Origin: Symbiodinium natans | Lineage: Eukaryota > Sar > Dinophyceae > Suessiales > Symbiodiniaceae | Reading direction: 5' to 3' | Assembly: GCA_905221605.1 (NCBI GenBank) | Contig: CAJNDS010000353.1 | Coordinates: forward strand, 37,501 to 60,000 | DNA length: 22,500 bases | Shown: in pieces, positions 8,193 through 15,797 of the stretch | Position numbering within the stretch: position 1 is the first letter of the stretch | Layout: every line of letters begins with the position of its first letter | Notes under the pieces: generated by a model | The model's database searches: none | What the model was told of the DNA's origin: nothing | Seen by the model: the letters and a program-made list of their open reading frames with translations, nothing else | Program-made: the position numbers and the translations under genes

Positions 8193-11100
8193 GTAGTCGC
8201 GCGCTGAGGATGTCATTAATGAGGAGTTTGAACGTGTTTGGACCGGCATTGCCGAGGTTGGTGCAAAAACGGCCACGCAGCTGCTGAACTCTAAGCAGGC
8301 CGGCAACTTTTCTCTACTCTACATTTGCTCCAGTGATCTTGCCAGCTCTTAATTAAATTCCATCTCCAGAGAAGTCTTTCGGATGTTGCAGAAGAAGAGA
8401 GCTCCGCGGCTGTAGGATGTGCGGGAAGTGTCAAGCTTGAAAACATCAGAACAGCAAGGATCACGAAATGCCGGGCTTGTAGTGCTTACGGGTCAGCGCG
8501 AAGTCGCACTAAGGTCTCGCAAATCAGAGATCACGCACAGCAGGAATCTGAAACCAACGGACAATTCATGCAGAAATGGGAGCATCCGCTACTAAGCCTT
8601 CTGCAAGTAGTTTGCATTGTGCTTATTCAAATAGGGTTACACATAACTTTTCTTCAGGAAGAGCGAATCCAGGTTCAACCAGAAGCCACAAAAAGATGGT
8701 TGCCGTAAAGCTCGAGGAAGATGTTGGGGAGATGCTGGTCAGGCGTAGCCTCGGCCCCAAAAGGGAGATGCTGGGCAGCTCCTAACCCCTAAAAAGGATG
8801 TTGGTTGAAACTTTTGAAACCACCGGACAGTTTTCCGATGCTGTGTGCTTTTGTGAGCAGCTAAACTGGGAGGCAGCTTGAAGCACCACACGCGCCAGAC
8901 AATGCTCTAAAGACGGATCAAGAAGGCGAAATAGGAATCTAGCCAACAGCGCTTTGCTTCTTGTGACTCCTCTTGTCAGACATTGTGGCTGAGAGAGCTT
9001 ACGTGGATTTCTAGGAAGCTCAAGAGGACGGTAGTACTCTGACACAGCGATGGAATCCAAGCACAGCCAAAGTTGCATCCGCATGCGGATCCATCGAATA
9101 CAACGAAAAGGGTTTCCTGTTGGCATGCAGAGCCAGTTGGTTGTTTTTGACTGCGCAGCATCAAGGAGTTTGAGGCTCTGTTTGAGGTTGTTCGATCAAA
9201 AGGCTTGTCCTACTTGTATTGTAGACAACGAAGGGAAATGGAGGTGCAAAGTCTGCTGAAGAAGTCTATACTGTGCAGCGTATTGATATGAGGCTACTTG
9301 TCAACACGAGGTTTCCTGTGGAGCCCATACTCAAGCAGAGGATGTCGTTGAAAGCTGGAAGACATGAAGTTTGTTCTTACTCAGGTCGGGGGGGGGGGAG
9401 GGAAATTGAGGCTTTCCCATTATGGCTCAGAGGAAGCTTCAAGAACATTGATATCAGCCATTATCAGCTACAGTAAATGTGCCCAAAGCATTCTTATCAA
9501 CGTGCCGACGGATATGGCTTTCCCATGGAGACATTGGGGGAAATGGAGGTGCCCGATGAAGTTCTAGTGGACAAGAAGAGCTTCCATTTTGCTCAGTCCC
9601 AGTGTGCCATCGGTACTGTCCAGAGAGCACCAGAAGGTTGAGTTTTAGGGCGTCGTCAGGTGCACCGAAGAGAGAACCAAAGAAGAGAAAGCATGGAAGA
9701 TTCAGAGAAGAGTATTGACAGTTGTCTTTTGTGATCTTTTGTGTCAGTCAGGACACGCTCCAAATCCATGAGTACTTGGCGCTGAAATTCGATTACGAGA
9801 CAGCGGTTGGAACTCGAAGCTTTTGGGCAGAGGCTGTTTGAAAGCAGCTTCGCATGTGCGCCGGCAGTGTCCCTGTGCAGTTGTGTCGTGCTCGCGGAGG
9901 TGGAGGAGCAACATCTAAAAGTCCAACCATGCAGTTGCGGGAAGTGCGAGATCTGCGCCAATGCTGCACCATGGGCTATCATAGATGCAACCTCAATTTC
10001 GCGCGTGTGCTGCAAATGTGCTGGGCAGCTGGTGCATGGACAGCGAAAAGATTGAGGGGCTGCACTGCACTGGCTTGCACAGCAAGATGCAATCGCCACT
10101 CTTTCGGTTTGTGGTTCTGACATGTCACGACTTGCAGACATGCAGGTGATGCCTTGTCCCCTAAACCTTTTGCGGGCTTTGAGTTCGGGGTAGAGGTGAC
10201 GTTCAGCTGTGGCTCAAATTTTATGGTCGTTTTATCCGCTTCTTCCCACTGAAGACTTGCATGGTTTCTGGCTTGGTTTGTGCCCTTTGCAACGCCCTTT
10301 CCAGACTGGGCCTTCGCCCCTTGCATGGGGCAATCCACAAGACAGTGAAGTGAAAAGGTTTTACCAACACATTTTGGTCACGCCCCGAGTGGCGAGAAGT
10401 TGGGAACCCCTTCGCAAGGCTTCATCAACACTTCTTGGCCCAGCCCAGGTGCCTGCATGCAAGCAGGCTGCTGCAACAGGCTGGACAAGGAGCAGTTGGC
10501 GCAGTTCAGGGAACAGGGAGGAACAGGGAGGAAGAGGGAGGAAGAGGAAGGAAGAGGGAGGAAGAGGGAGGAAGAGGGAAGTCTGAGAACCTCCAGACTG
10601 GAAGGAGACCTCGGGCATCATGGTGGCAGCCAAGACCAAGCAGGGCTTCCGCGAAATTCGGAAGCTCCTCCGCGTGCATTGGGACACAGACTTCTACACA
10701 GAGTTCTACAGTTGCTTTCAGTTTCTTGAGCTGCAGCTGTACCCTTAAGGCAGTTTGAAAGCGATCACAGCCTCGAGGAAGGAGGAACCGAAAAGTACTA
10801 CTTTGCGCTGGTACATGGGCGGGTGCCGCCCGTTCTGGTCGCATGAAAACCCGAGGACTAGGTTTGATGCTGTGCGGGTGCCAGGTCCAAATTCCTGTGA
10901 GGCCGGCTGTGCAAAGTGAGGCACTGGCCCTGGCGTCATTTCGCGCCATTTTCGTCTTCACAGCTCAACGGCTCAACCCATCAGAACGAGCTATTGAATG
11001 ACACAGGATTGGAAACACGAGCCTCATGAGAGCTGGGAGCATGGTCGCCAGGCTCTCAGCATGCTAAGGCCCGTTGACATATCTGCGTCAAAGAGGGGCG

Positions 11101-11421
11101 TGTTCCTGGTGCCTCCCACATTCTTAGGGTCACAGGGAGCATCAGAGCCTCCTGTGGACCCAGTTCCAAGGACGTGGGCGGATTGAGATTGCAATGTGCT
11201 TTGACCAGGTCTCGTTCACGATGTTTTCTCAAGCGTTCGGCTGTTGTATCGGCTGTTGTATGCTTGCAGTGCTCCTGACAGTCGCGATGGCGAGCCACAC
11301 CCTGGAATGATGGAAAGCCGAAGGGTGGCAAGGGGAAGGAATCTCGACGCAAAGGCCAAGGAGGAAAAGGCGACTCGGGCGAAGCCGTTGTTCGACCTTG
11401 TTAGGTATCCATTTACTTTTA

Positions 11422-11455
<34 letters not shown>

Positions 11456-12549
11456 TTTTTGTTTGTGCGTGCGTGCACGTGTGAGGAGGAGATCGCGATG
11501 AGGGTTGCGAGCCAGGCGAGAGATGTGTGTGAAGCCTCCAAAGCCAGCCAGGGGATACTCAAAGTTTCTCAACTTGTTCATCTTCATGTTGTTGTGGTTC
11601 TTGCTCCGAAAAGGTTAACGCCTGTCTCCCAAGCGTTTTGGGGTAGGCCAGCAATTCCAAGCTGAGGGAAGCTTCGTTCGCGTTGAAGTTCTTGAGACTC
11701 TTTGCATAGGCATTGCATAGCGCAAGACCAAAGGCCACGAAGCCTCAGCAGGAAGAGCGGCTCAGATTTTGGATGTTTCTCACTTGTTTTTTGATGTGGC
11801 CCCTGGCGGCGCCGGGTTTCCCAATCTGGGGTTGCAGGTGAACCGACGTCCTTCATGAATCCAGTAGCGGTAGTGACCTGCAGTTCACAGGGTGGGTGAG
11901 AAGAAACTTAAAGCTGTGAAAGACAGAGGGTCTTTGCAACCTTGGTGTTTTCTCATCAAAGTAGCGGAGTGGCTGAAAAATTTGGTTTCTTCACCACTTC
12001 GTTGCTTTCGCCATTGAATGTCCAGTGCCAGACTGCCAGTCAGGAACCACGCAAGGCAGGCTCTATGCGGTCACCTTCTACGAGCCAATCGCTTGGTTTA
12101 CCAACAAGCAGGAGCCGCAGGATCCCCAGAAGCTGCCACAAAAAAAGCTTTTCGCGGTTGTGCGCGGATATGGCCTGGAGCCTAGATTCGGTCATCTTCG
12201 CCTGCAGGTTTACGCTTCTACATTTACAGCTTGTGACTGGCCCTGTTCTCAGCGACTCCCAAGAGATGTTGATGTCGGGACCTGGGCTTCGGACGGCGTG
12301 GTGCAAAATTATGTCAAGTACAGTTGGGTTGGTTGTTTAGGGCTTTGTAAAGAAGGTTGGTCATCGTTCTCACAAGCTGACTTTTCATGCTTTCATGGGT
12401 GCTGGGTCCAATGGACCGGTTTTTAAAGGGTCTTAAGGGTGTATGATCGGTATGTGTCGTGGACTGAGGGGTGAGCCGCAACTGAGCTAGGGCGAAACAG
12501 CCCAAACTCCCAGCAGGTTGTAACTGCAGTTTCGGAGGTCGCAGGAGCG

Positions 12550-12605
<56 letters not shown>

Positions 12606-14877
12606 GTCCCGGGTGCAGGTTGACTGGGGTCTTGTGTGTTGCAAGGCGGAAGTTTCGGTCCAGCCGTTACATTTGCAAGCCGCCACCCCGCAGCGTCATC
12701 TCACCCAGGTAGTTTAAAGCAGTGCACAGGGGCAATTCAAGGGCGGCCACTCTTCAGTCCCGCCAAATAGGCTGACCAAGGGGAAAGCCAACAGGGTCCC
12801 TTGCTTGCACGTTCTTCCCCTGGTCTCCACCACACCCCCTGCAATCGTCAGAGGACGCTTTGTTTCCGCACGGGGGGGAGGGGGGCGTTTCTCACTCAAA
12901 CAGACCGACGTCTTGGGGCGGACCCTCTCGGGGGAGCGTGTGGAGAGAGAGAGAGAGAGAGCGAGCGAGCGCGAGAGAGAGAGAGAGAGAGACTGCAAGA
13001 AACACCCGCATGGTGATGTGGGGAAGAGGAACAACAAGGACAACGCCTGCCACGCAATCACTTGTTTCAAGAAGATGATCTCTGTGTTAGCAACGACTCA
13101 CACTGCACATTTGGTTCTTTTTGTCATTGCGGACGTGCCTTGACCAGTACTTTTGTTGTAAGCCACTTGATGTTTGAGGACCTTGTTGTCTCGCTGGCAG
13201 CTGTGAATGATATTGAATGATCTGACGGGTCATGCAAGCTTTTGGTCCAGGCCGAACACACCAGATCAGGCCTGCTCGGTGGCAACATGGCGACTCGGTG
13301 AGATTGACCTCTCGTGACAGGTTTCATTGCAGCCAGATCGGCTTTCCCGTCGTAGGAGACTGCGCATATGAAGCTCCGCCTGAAACTCGGCAAGCACCGC
13401 TACTGGAAAGCAGTGGTCGAGGCTCCACCTCATTCCATTTGCCGAGCATGAGGCAGAGGGACAGAGATTGGGCGAAACGAGTATTCCTACACTCGTACCA
13501 GGCTCGGCTACTTGCAAAGTGCCGTAACCTGCACTCCACTGTCTGCCCGTTGATACCTTGCTGACAGACCAGATTTCGGGAACCCTTCACCCATCGATGG
13601 TTTGAGGCTGTGAGCTGCTGTGAATTCAAAGGCTGGACAAGAAGCCTGAGCAGTATCAGCAGCACTTCTCATTGCAGGCAACATCTCCGCTGCCACAAGA
13701 CCTTGGCCAACTGCTGTGCGACTTGCAGCTGGAGCGCGCCAAGGTCCCTCCATTTCATGATCCTCACCTTTCGGCGGAAGGGTCTGTTCAGGGTTTGAAG
13801 TGGGAGTTGAAAAGACCAGACACGCCTGCACCAGGCAGGGGGGCCTCTGTTCCTTTCAAGAAGGCGTGGGCACCTGTGGTCACTTGTGGACACCTGTGGA
13901 CACCTGTTTTGGGTTTTGCTAGACATCTTGAGATTGTAACCGGTGTGCCTTGCAGGCAGCACACTGCCTTGAAGACAATCTTCAAGCTTGGAGCTTTCAT
14001 CTGCCCAGCAATCTTTCACCATGTCGAAACTCGAAACGTCTTGTGTGCGAGTGTGTCTCTGTGTGTGCCATCGCAAATTCACAGTCATGAGGCAGTATGA
14101 TGCCTCGACAATGCTTCTGCATTCTCGAGATGCTCCGGCTAACGCTGAAAAGATCCTGGCAGAAGCGGCAGAAGCGCAGGCCTGGCCATGTACCGTGCCA
14201 GGCAGTGTGATTTCAGTCTCAAGTGCCCTGCAGTGCTATGGCGGTTCCCTGAGCGTCGAAGCGTCAGGACCACGGCAGCAGCAACGGAGGGCATGGGGGC
14301 TGTGGTGGCAATGGCCTTGGAGCGCGCAACCAAGACAAGCAGGAGGAGCAAGCCGAGAGTTGGGGGAACTCCCGGTCCTCTTGGTCCTCTTGGTCCTCTT
14401 GGTCCTCCTGGGGGGCGAAGTCGGCGAAGCCTTGGAGTGACGACAGAATGCCTTCTGCCAGTAGTGCCCCGGTCCCAAACAATCAAGACGCGGCAGAGGA
14501 CAGCGATGAGGACTGGGGCAAATGGAGAGCGCCGCAGGAACCAAAGGTGAAGGTTGAGCAAGTACATACCGAGCCTGCCGCAAAGAGGCAGGAATTAGAG
14601 ATTTGAGCTTTTCACATAGGCCTGCGTCTTGCATGGGCGTGCCGTGCTGAATTTGCTTTTTGCTCTGATCAGGCAGCGGCTGGCAAGTTCCTCTGGTGAG
14701 GCTGCTCAAGCGGCTGCTCCCACGGCCGCGGCTGCTCCCGCGGCTGCTCCCGCGGCTGCTCCCGCGGCTGCTCCCGGTGGACACGTAGCCCCAGGCCATG
14801 GCGGAAACGACCAGAATCGCCAAGGATCCTTGGTGCAAAGAGCCCCTGCAGGACCCAAGGCGCAAGGGATCTCCTGA
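8115..14877 (+). CDS. RluA-family RNA pseudouridine synthase, many small exons, low-complexity C-terminal tail
   Basis: The enzyme would isomerise uridine to pseudouridine in rRNA, tRNA or other RNA. RluA-family hallmarks occur in the right order on the + strand: VDKP (8133), NRLDK/ETSGIMVAAKT with the catalytic Asp (10475-10640), KYYFALVHGR (10793-10822), AVTFYEPI (12067-12090), RTHQIR (13251-13269), FPVVGD (13339-13356), VFLHSYQ (13481-13501) and SPLPQDL (13684-13704). Exons: 8115-8192, 9752-9832, 10305-10448, 10464-10489, 10605-10673, 10754-10915, 11282-11399, 12026-12172, 13251-13269, 13321-13501, 13678-13743, 13956-13985, 14096-14179, 14268-14587, 14673-14877. Phases agree at most joins. 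Weak points: the join into 10464, a 1-base frame jump at about 10823, and exons before 9752. The last five exons could belong to a separate gene. The target RNA and organelle cannot be read. Confidence 0.75.
8209..8298 (+). CDS. Candidate exon DVINEEFERVWTGIAEVGAK
   Basis: Thirty codons between AG (GCGCTGAG) and CAG/GC, with coding-like composition (DVINEEFERVWTGIAEVGAK, then TATQLLNSKQ). It cannot coexist with the longer form of the preceding exon. Family not recognised. Confidence 0.35.
8541..8708 (+). CDS. Candidate two-exon end of an unknown gene (or part of a 123-codon frame)
   Basis: Exon 8541-8606 reads QESETNGQFMQKW then EHPLLSLLQ and ends at GTAGTT. A 51-base intron ends ACTTTTCTTCAG. 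Exon 8658-8708 reads EERIQVQPEATKRWLP and stops at TAA. Phase is 0 throughout. The intron length is a multiple of 3 with no stop, so the whole 8337-8708 frame is open without an early ATG. It could be one long exon. Confidence 0.35.
   Translation, partial: QESETNGQFMQKWEHPLLSLLQVVCIVLIQIGLHITFLQEERIQVQPEATKRWLP
9159..9220 (+). CDS. Candidate exon IKEFEALFEVVRSKGLSYLY
   Basis: Follows acceptor TGACTGCGCAG and ends at GTAGAC. The reading IKEFEALFEVVRSKG looks like genuine helix. It lies where upstream exons of the pseudouridine synthase would fall, but no family motif is visible. Confidence 0.35.
9477..9641 (+). CDS. Candidate small frame METLGEMEVPDEVLVDKKS
   Basis: A 54-codon frame from ATG 9477 to TGA 9639. 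It has good coding character from METLGEMEVPDEV to VDKKSFHFAQSQCAIG. It may be an internal exon of the pseudouridine synthase. DEVLVDKK superficially resembles the DKP strand but lacks the Pro. Confidence 0.3.
   Translation: MCPKHSYQRADGYGFPMETLGEMEVPDEVLVDKKSFHFAQSQCAIGTVQRAPEG
9752..9832 (+). CDS. Pseudouridine synthase exon (DTLQIHEYLALKFDYETA)
   Basis: Twenty-seven codons between acceptor GTGTCAGTCAG and GAG/GC donor. TLQIHEYLALKF fits the helix that follows the DKP strand and precedes the catalytic RLD motif in RluA proteins. Confidence 0.5.
9881..10055 (+). CDS. Candidate Cys-rich exon (PCSCGKCEICANAAPW)
   Basis: The frame reads VEEQHLKVQPCSCGK, CEICANAAPW and RVCCKCAGQLVHG to TGA 10053. 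The Cys spacing (C-C-C-C then CC-C) suggests a metal-binding insert. A second frame over the same bases (MQLREVRDLRQC...) is also open, so the assignment is ambiguous. If real, it is an unusual insert in an RluA protein. Confidence 0.3.
10305..10448 (+). CDS. Pseudouridine synthase exon upstream of the catalytic motif
   Basis: Follows acceptor GCCCTTTCCAG and reads TGPSPLAWGNPQDSEVKRFY then QHILVTPRVARSWEPLRK. GC donor after CGCAAG (10421) or GT donor GTGCCT (10449) are both possible. Strong coding character. The phase does not match the next exon unless a donor in phase 1 is used, for instance CTTCTTG/GC. Confidence 0.5.
10464..10489 (+). CDS. Tiny pseudouridine synthase exon with catalytic RLDK
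   Basis: Reads CCNRLDK and ends at AAG. The family motif is (H/N)RLDxxTSG; here the Asp codon is 10484-10486. The motif is cut between K and E by the intron 10490-10604 and continues as ETSGIM in the next exon. The 5' edge is uncertain: AG at 10463, 10466 or 10479. Confidence 0.6.
10490..10604 (+). other. GA-AG intron splitting the catalytic motif, filled with a purine repeat
   Basis: Starts GAGCAG after AAG and ends GGAAG before GAG, so AAGGAG is present at both borders. GA-AG introns have been reported in dinoflagellates. Its body (10504-10580) is a GGGAGGAAGA/GGGAGGAA tandem repeat. Removing it restores RLDK-ETSGIMVAAKT. Confidence 0.6.
10605..10673 (+). CDS. Pseudouridine synthase exon (ETSGIMVAAKTKQGFREIR)
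   Basis: Twenty-three codons, phase 0 at both ends, donor GTGCAT. ETSGIMVAAKT is the classic continuation of RLDK in RluA enzymes. GFREIRKLLR is the helix after it. Confidence 0.8.
10754..10915 (+). CDS. Pseudouridine synthase exon (KYYFALVHGR ... FDAVRVPGPNS), with an apparent frame jump
   Basis: After intron 10674-10753 (GT-AG, 80 bases) the frame reads FESDHSLEEGGTEKYYFALV then HGR. KxYxALVHG is the RluA core strand. Beyond CGG at 10820-10822 that frame ends at TGA. The +1 frame instead reads CRPFWSHENPRTRFDAVRV then PGPNSCEAGC, the kind of segment expected next. Either one base is wrong in the GGGCGGG run, or a 34-base intron (10822-10855) lies here. GCAAAGTGAGG offers GC and GT donors at the end. 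Confidence 0.65.
11282..11399 (+). CDS. Pseudouridine synthase exon, Gly/Lys-rich linker
   Basis: After acceptor CTCCTGACAG it reads SRWRATPWNDGKPKGGKGK, ESRRKGQGGKGDSGEAVVRP and ends at GTTAGG in phase 1. Joining to 12026 gives TTG and continues in frame into the AVTFYEPI exon. A flexible basic insert at this position is plausible. Confidence 0.5.
11424..11452. repeat. (GT)n microsatellite in an intron
   Basis: About 14 GT units followed by GTTT/GTGC-rich text, inside the proposed intron 11400-12025. Confidence 0.95.
12026..12172 (+). CDS. Pseudouridine synthase exon (AVTFYEPIAWF ... LFAVVRGY)
   Basis: Follows acceptor GAATGTCCAG and reads PDCQSGTTQGRLYAVTFYEP, then IAWFTNKQEPQDPQK, then KLFAVVRGY. 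GxxAVTxYxxI and LFxVVxxY-GRTHQIR are RluA features. Ending at TATG before GCCTGG (GC donor, phase 1) lets the next 19-base exon complete GRTHQIR exactly. Reading on to the obvious CAG/GTTTAC site leaves the phase wrong. Confidence 0.7.
12554..12594. repeat. (GA)n microsatellite
   Basis: About 20 GA units in the long intron 12173-13250. Confidence 0.95.
12943..12992. repeat. (GA)n microsatellite, interrupted
   Basis: GA units broken by GCGAGCGAGCGC, in the same intron as the preceding tract. Confidence 0.93.
13251..13269 (+). CDS. 19-base microexon encoding RTHQIR
   Basis: Lies between acceptor TTTGGTCCAG and GC donor GCCTGC. With phase-1 input (G of Gly) and phase-2 output (AG of Arg) it spells GRTHQIR, the most conserved RluA motif. 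Both neighbours match in phase. An earlier AG at 13238 would add FGPG, a poorer fit to family spacing. Confidence 0.7.
13321..13501 (+). CDS. Pseudouridine synthase exon (FHCSQIGFPVVGDCAY ... VFLHSYQ)
   Basis: Completes Arg across the 51-base GC-AG intron 13270-13320 and reads FHCSQIGFPVVGDCAY, matching the family pattern HQIRxHxxxxGxPxxGDxxY. Later WAKRVFLHSYQ corresponds to the R-x-F-L-H-A strand. It ends CAG before GCTCGG (GC donor). The exon's own frame runs on to TGA 13562 if unspliced. Confidence 0.85.
13678..13743 (+). CDS. Pseudouridine synthase C-terminal exon (SPLPQDLGQLL)
   Basis: Joins in phase 0 to VFLHSYQ and reads ATSPLPQDLGQLLCDLQLER. PLPxDLxxxL is the usual end of RluA catalytic domains. 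Acceptor CTTCTCATTGCAG; donor probably GTCCCT. Confidence 0.75.
13956..13985 (+). CDS. Candidate 10-codon exon AAHCLEDNLQ
   Basis: Between acceptor GTGCCTTGCAG and CAA/GC donor, phase 0 both sides, so it fits the chain 13678-14179. Too short for independent support. Confidence 0.35.
14096..14179 (+). CDS. Exon YDASTMLLHSRDAPANAEK...
   Basis: Exactly 28 codons, phase 0 both ends, between GTCATGAGGCAG and CAG/GC. Strong coding composition (YDASTMLLHSRDAPANAEK, ILAEAAEAQ). It either extends the pseudouridine synthase or belongs to the next gene. Confidence 0.55.
14268..14587 (+). CDS. Disordered exon with Ser-Ser-Trp repeats and acidic DEDWGKW
   Basis: A long frame without early ATG, after acceptor GAAGCGTCAG. 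It is Gly/Asn-rich first, then QDKQEEQAESWGNS, then tandem SSW units encoded by TGGTCCTCT repeats. GAKSAKPWSDDR, AAEDSDEDWGKW and EPKVKVEQVHTEP follow. It leaves at AAAGAG/GC in phase 2 and joins the Ala/Pro exon in frame. Low-complexity polar sequence with periodic Trp suggests a disordered interaction tail. Confidence 0.6.
14588..14672 (+). other. GC-AG intron with AGGCAG at both borders
   Basis: The sequence AGGCAG overlaps both ends (14586-14591 and 14671-14676). Splicing restores KRQRLASSSGE in frame; without it, the frame stops at TGA 14604. Matching border repeats resemble target-site duplications of introner-type elements. Confidence 0.6.
14673..14877 (+). CDS. Terminal exon with Ala-Ala-Ala-Pro repeat
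   Basis: Reads QRLASSSGEAAQ, then several AAAP units (GCGGCTGCTCCC repeats), then GGHVAPGHGGNDQNR and QGSLVQRAPAGPKAQGIS, stopping at TGA 14875. The opposite strand is also open because of the 12-base repeat and is a shadow. Confidence 0.6.
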
Positions 14878-15211
14878 GCAAGTCATGTGTTAGGGAATCG
14901 TAGCAATAGGTCGCTGTATATCCCATGCATCGAAAGCACCCTCGCAGGACTTCGCATGATCCAAGGAACAAGGTTCTCAGAGCCATGTGTAAGTTGCAAA
15001 CAGCAGCCAGCGCGGGCCATCCAAGCTTCGCGTCATCTTTTTTTTGATTGTTTGGCCCAACAAAAAGCAGATCCCAAATGTTGCTGCCTCCTGTCGCAAC
15101 GATCTAGCTCCAACTTTGCATGTGGCTGTGTTGAAGAGAAGCGGCGTGGCAAGGTCTTATTGAATTCAATGGTTTACGTATGTTTGAGTGTCGAAAGCGA
15201 ACTAGCCCAAG
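14878..15211. other. Intergenic or intron sequence
   Basis: A 210-residue frame crosses it from 14887, but its composition is not coding-like and better frames appear further on. A T-run (15041-15048) is present. Confidence 0.35.
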
Positions 15212-15379
15212 AGCAGAAAAGAAATAGACCAATTGGACGCCAACCCAGTTGCCTCCAACATGCAAAGCGGCAAAGCAGGCCTGGAAAAGTGCATCCTAGT
15301 CCGCCTGAACCTGGAAGCCTCCTGTGCAGGCATTCGCCGAAAACGCACCACGGGCGCCCTAGCAAGAAACCTTCGCTAA
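15212..15379 (+). CDS. Candidate exon EIDQLDANPVASNMQSGKAG...
   Basis: After CTAGCCCAAG the frame reads SRKEIDQLDANPVASNMQS, then GKAGLEKCILVRLNLEASCA, stopping at TAA 15377. Convincing coding character. Possible GC donors lie at GAA/GC and TGCAG/GC. Product not recognised. Confidence 0.4.
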   Translation, partial: SRKEIDQLDANPVASNMQSGKAGLEKCILVRLNLEASCAGIRRKRTTGALARNLR

Positions 15380-15797
15380 AAGCAATGTTTGTCATAGATG
15401 TGGGCATTCTCAAGAAACGCAAAGGAGAAACGTGCAGCAGTCGCTTTGTGTTGGGCCCTCCGCTGAATATTTTGTTTCCGGGCCCTCAGCTCCGGAGGCT
15501 CCACTCGAAACCTCCGTGAAAGTGCCAGAACCCAGCAACTTTTCTAAACTCCCAAGACATCCTGCGAAGGACCCGTGCTGAAGCGGGGAAACGGAGCTTC
15601 CCTGGTCCAACGAAGGCATCCAGGGAACCCGAGCCAGAACATTCTTATCGACCCTGAGGGGGCCCGTCCGGAAAGGCTTTGCAACCCATGTGAACCTCCA
15701 CTTCCAAAACACCTGGGCCACAGTGGCCGCAGTGAACAAGCCGTGGGAGCCAGAAAGGTCTTCAGGTGCTGCACGCTTCGCACCTGCTTCGGGTTGA
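15363..15797 (+). pseudogene. Long frame broken by in-frame TGA at 15579
   Basis: A single frame reads NVCHRCGHSQETQRR, then SLCVGPSAEYFVSGPSAPEA, then VPEPSNFSKLPRHPAKDPC. TGA follows at 15579-15581. The same frame then reads SGETELPWSNEGIQG, RTFLSTLRGPVRKGFATHVN and NTWATVAAVNKPWEPE to TGA 15795. Both halves look coding. Options are a decaying gene or retroelement, two exons with a hidden intron, a base error, or a recoded TGA. The Cys-x2-Cys-Gly-His start hints at a small zinc knuckle. Confidence 0.35.

Noticed and set aside
12208-12213. CAG/GTTTAC as the donor of the AVTFYEPI exon
   Set aside because: It leaves the reading phase incompatible with RTHQIR; the GC donor at 12173 fits phase and family spacing.
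13232-13564. Continuous 110-codon ORF taken as one exon
   Set aside because: It would insert 17 residues into the invariant HQIR-x-H block and end without the SPLPQDL segment.
14236-14886. 216-codon minus-strand ORF
   Set aside because: Shadow of the + strand SSW and AAAP repeat exons, which have matching splice phases.
14887-15519. 210-codon + strand ORF
   Set aside because: Composition is not protein-like, and other frames (15212-15379, 15363 onward) read better in the same bases.
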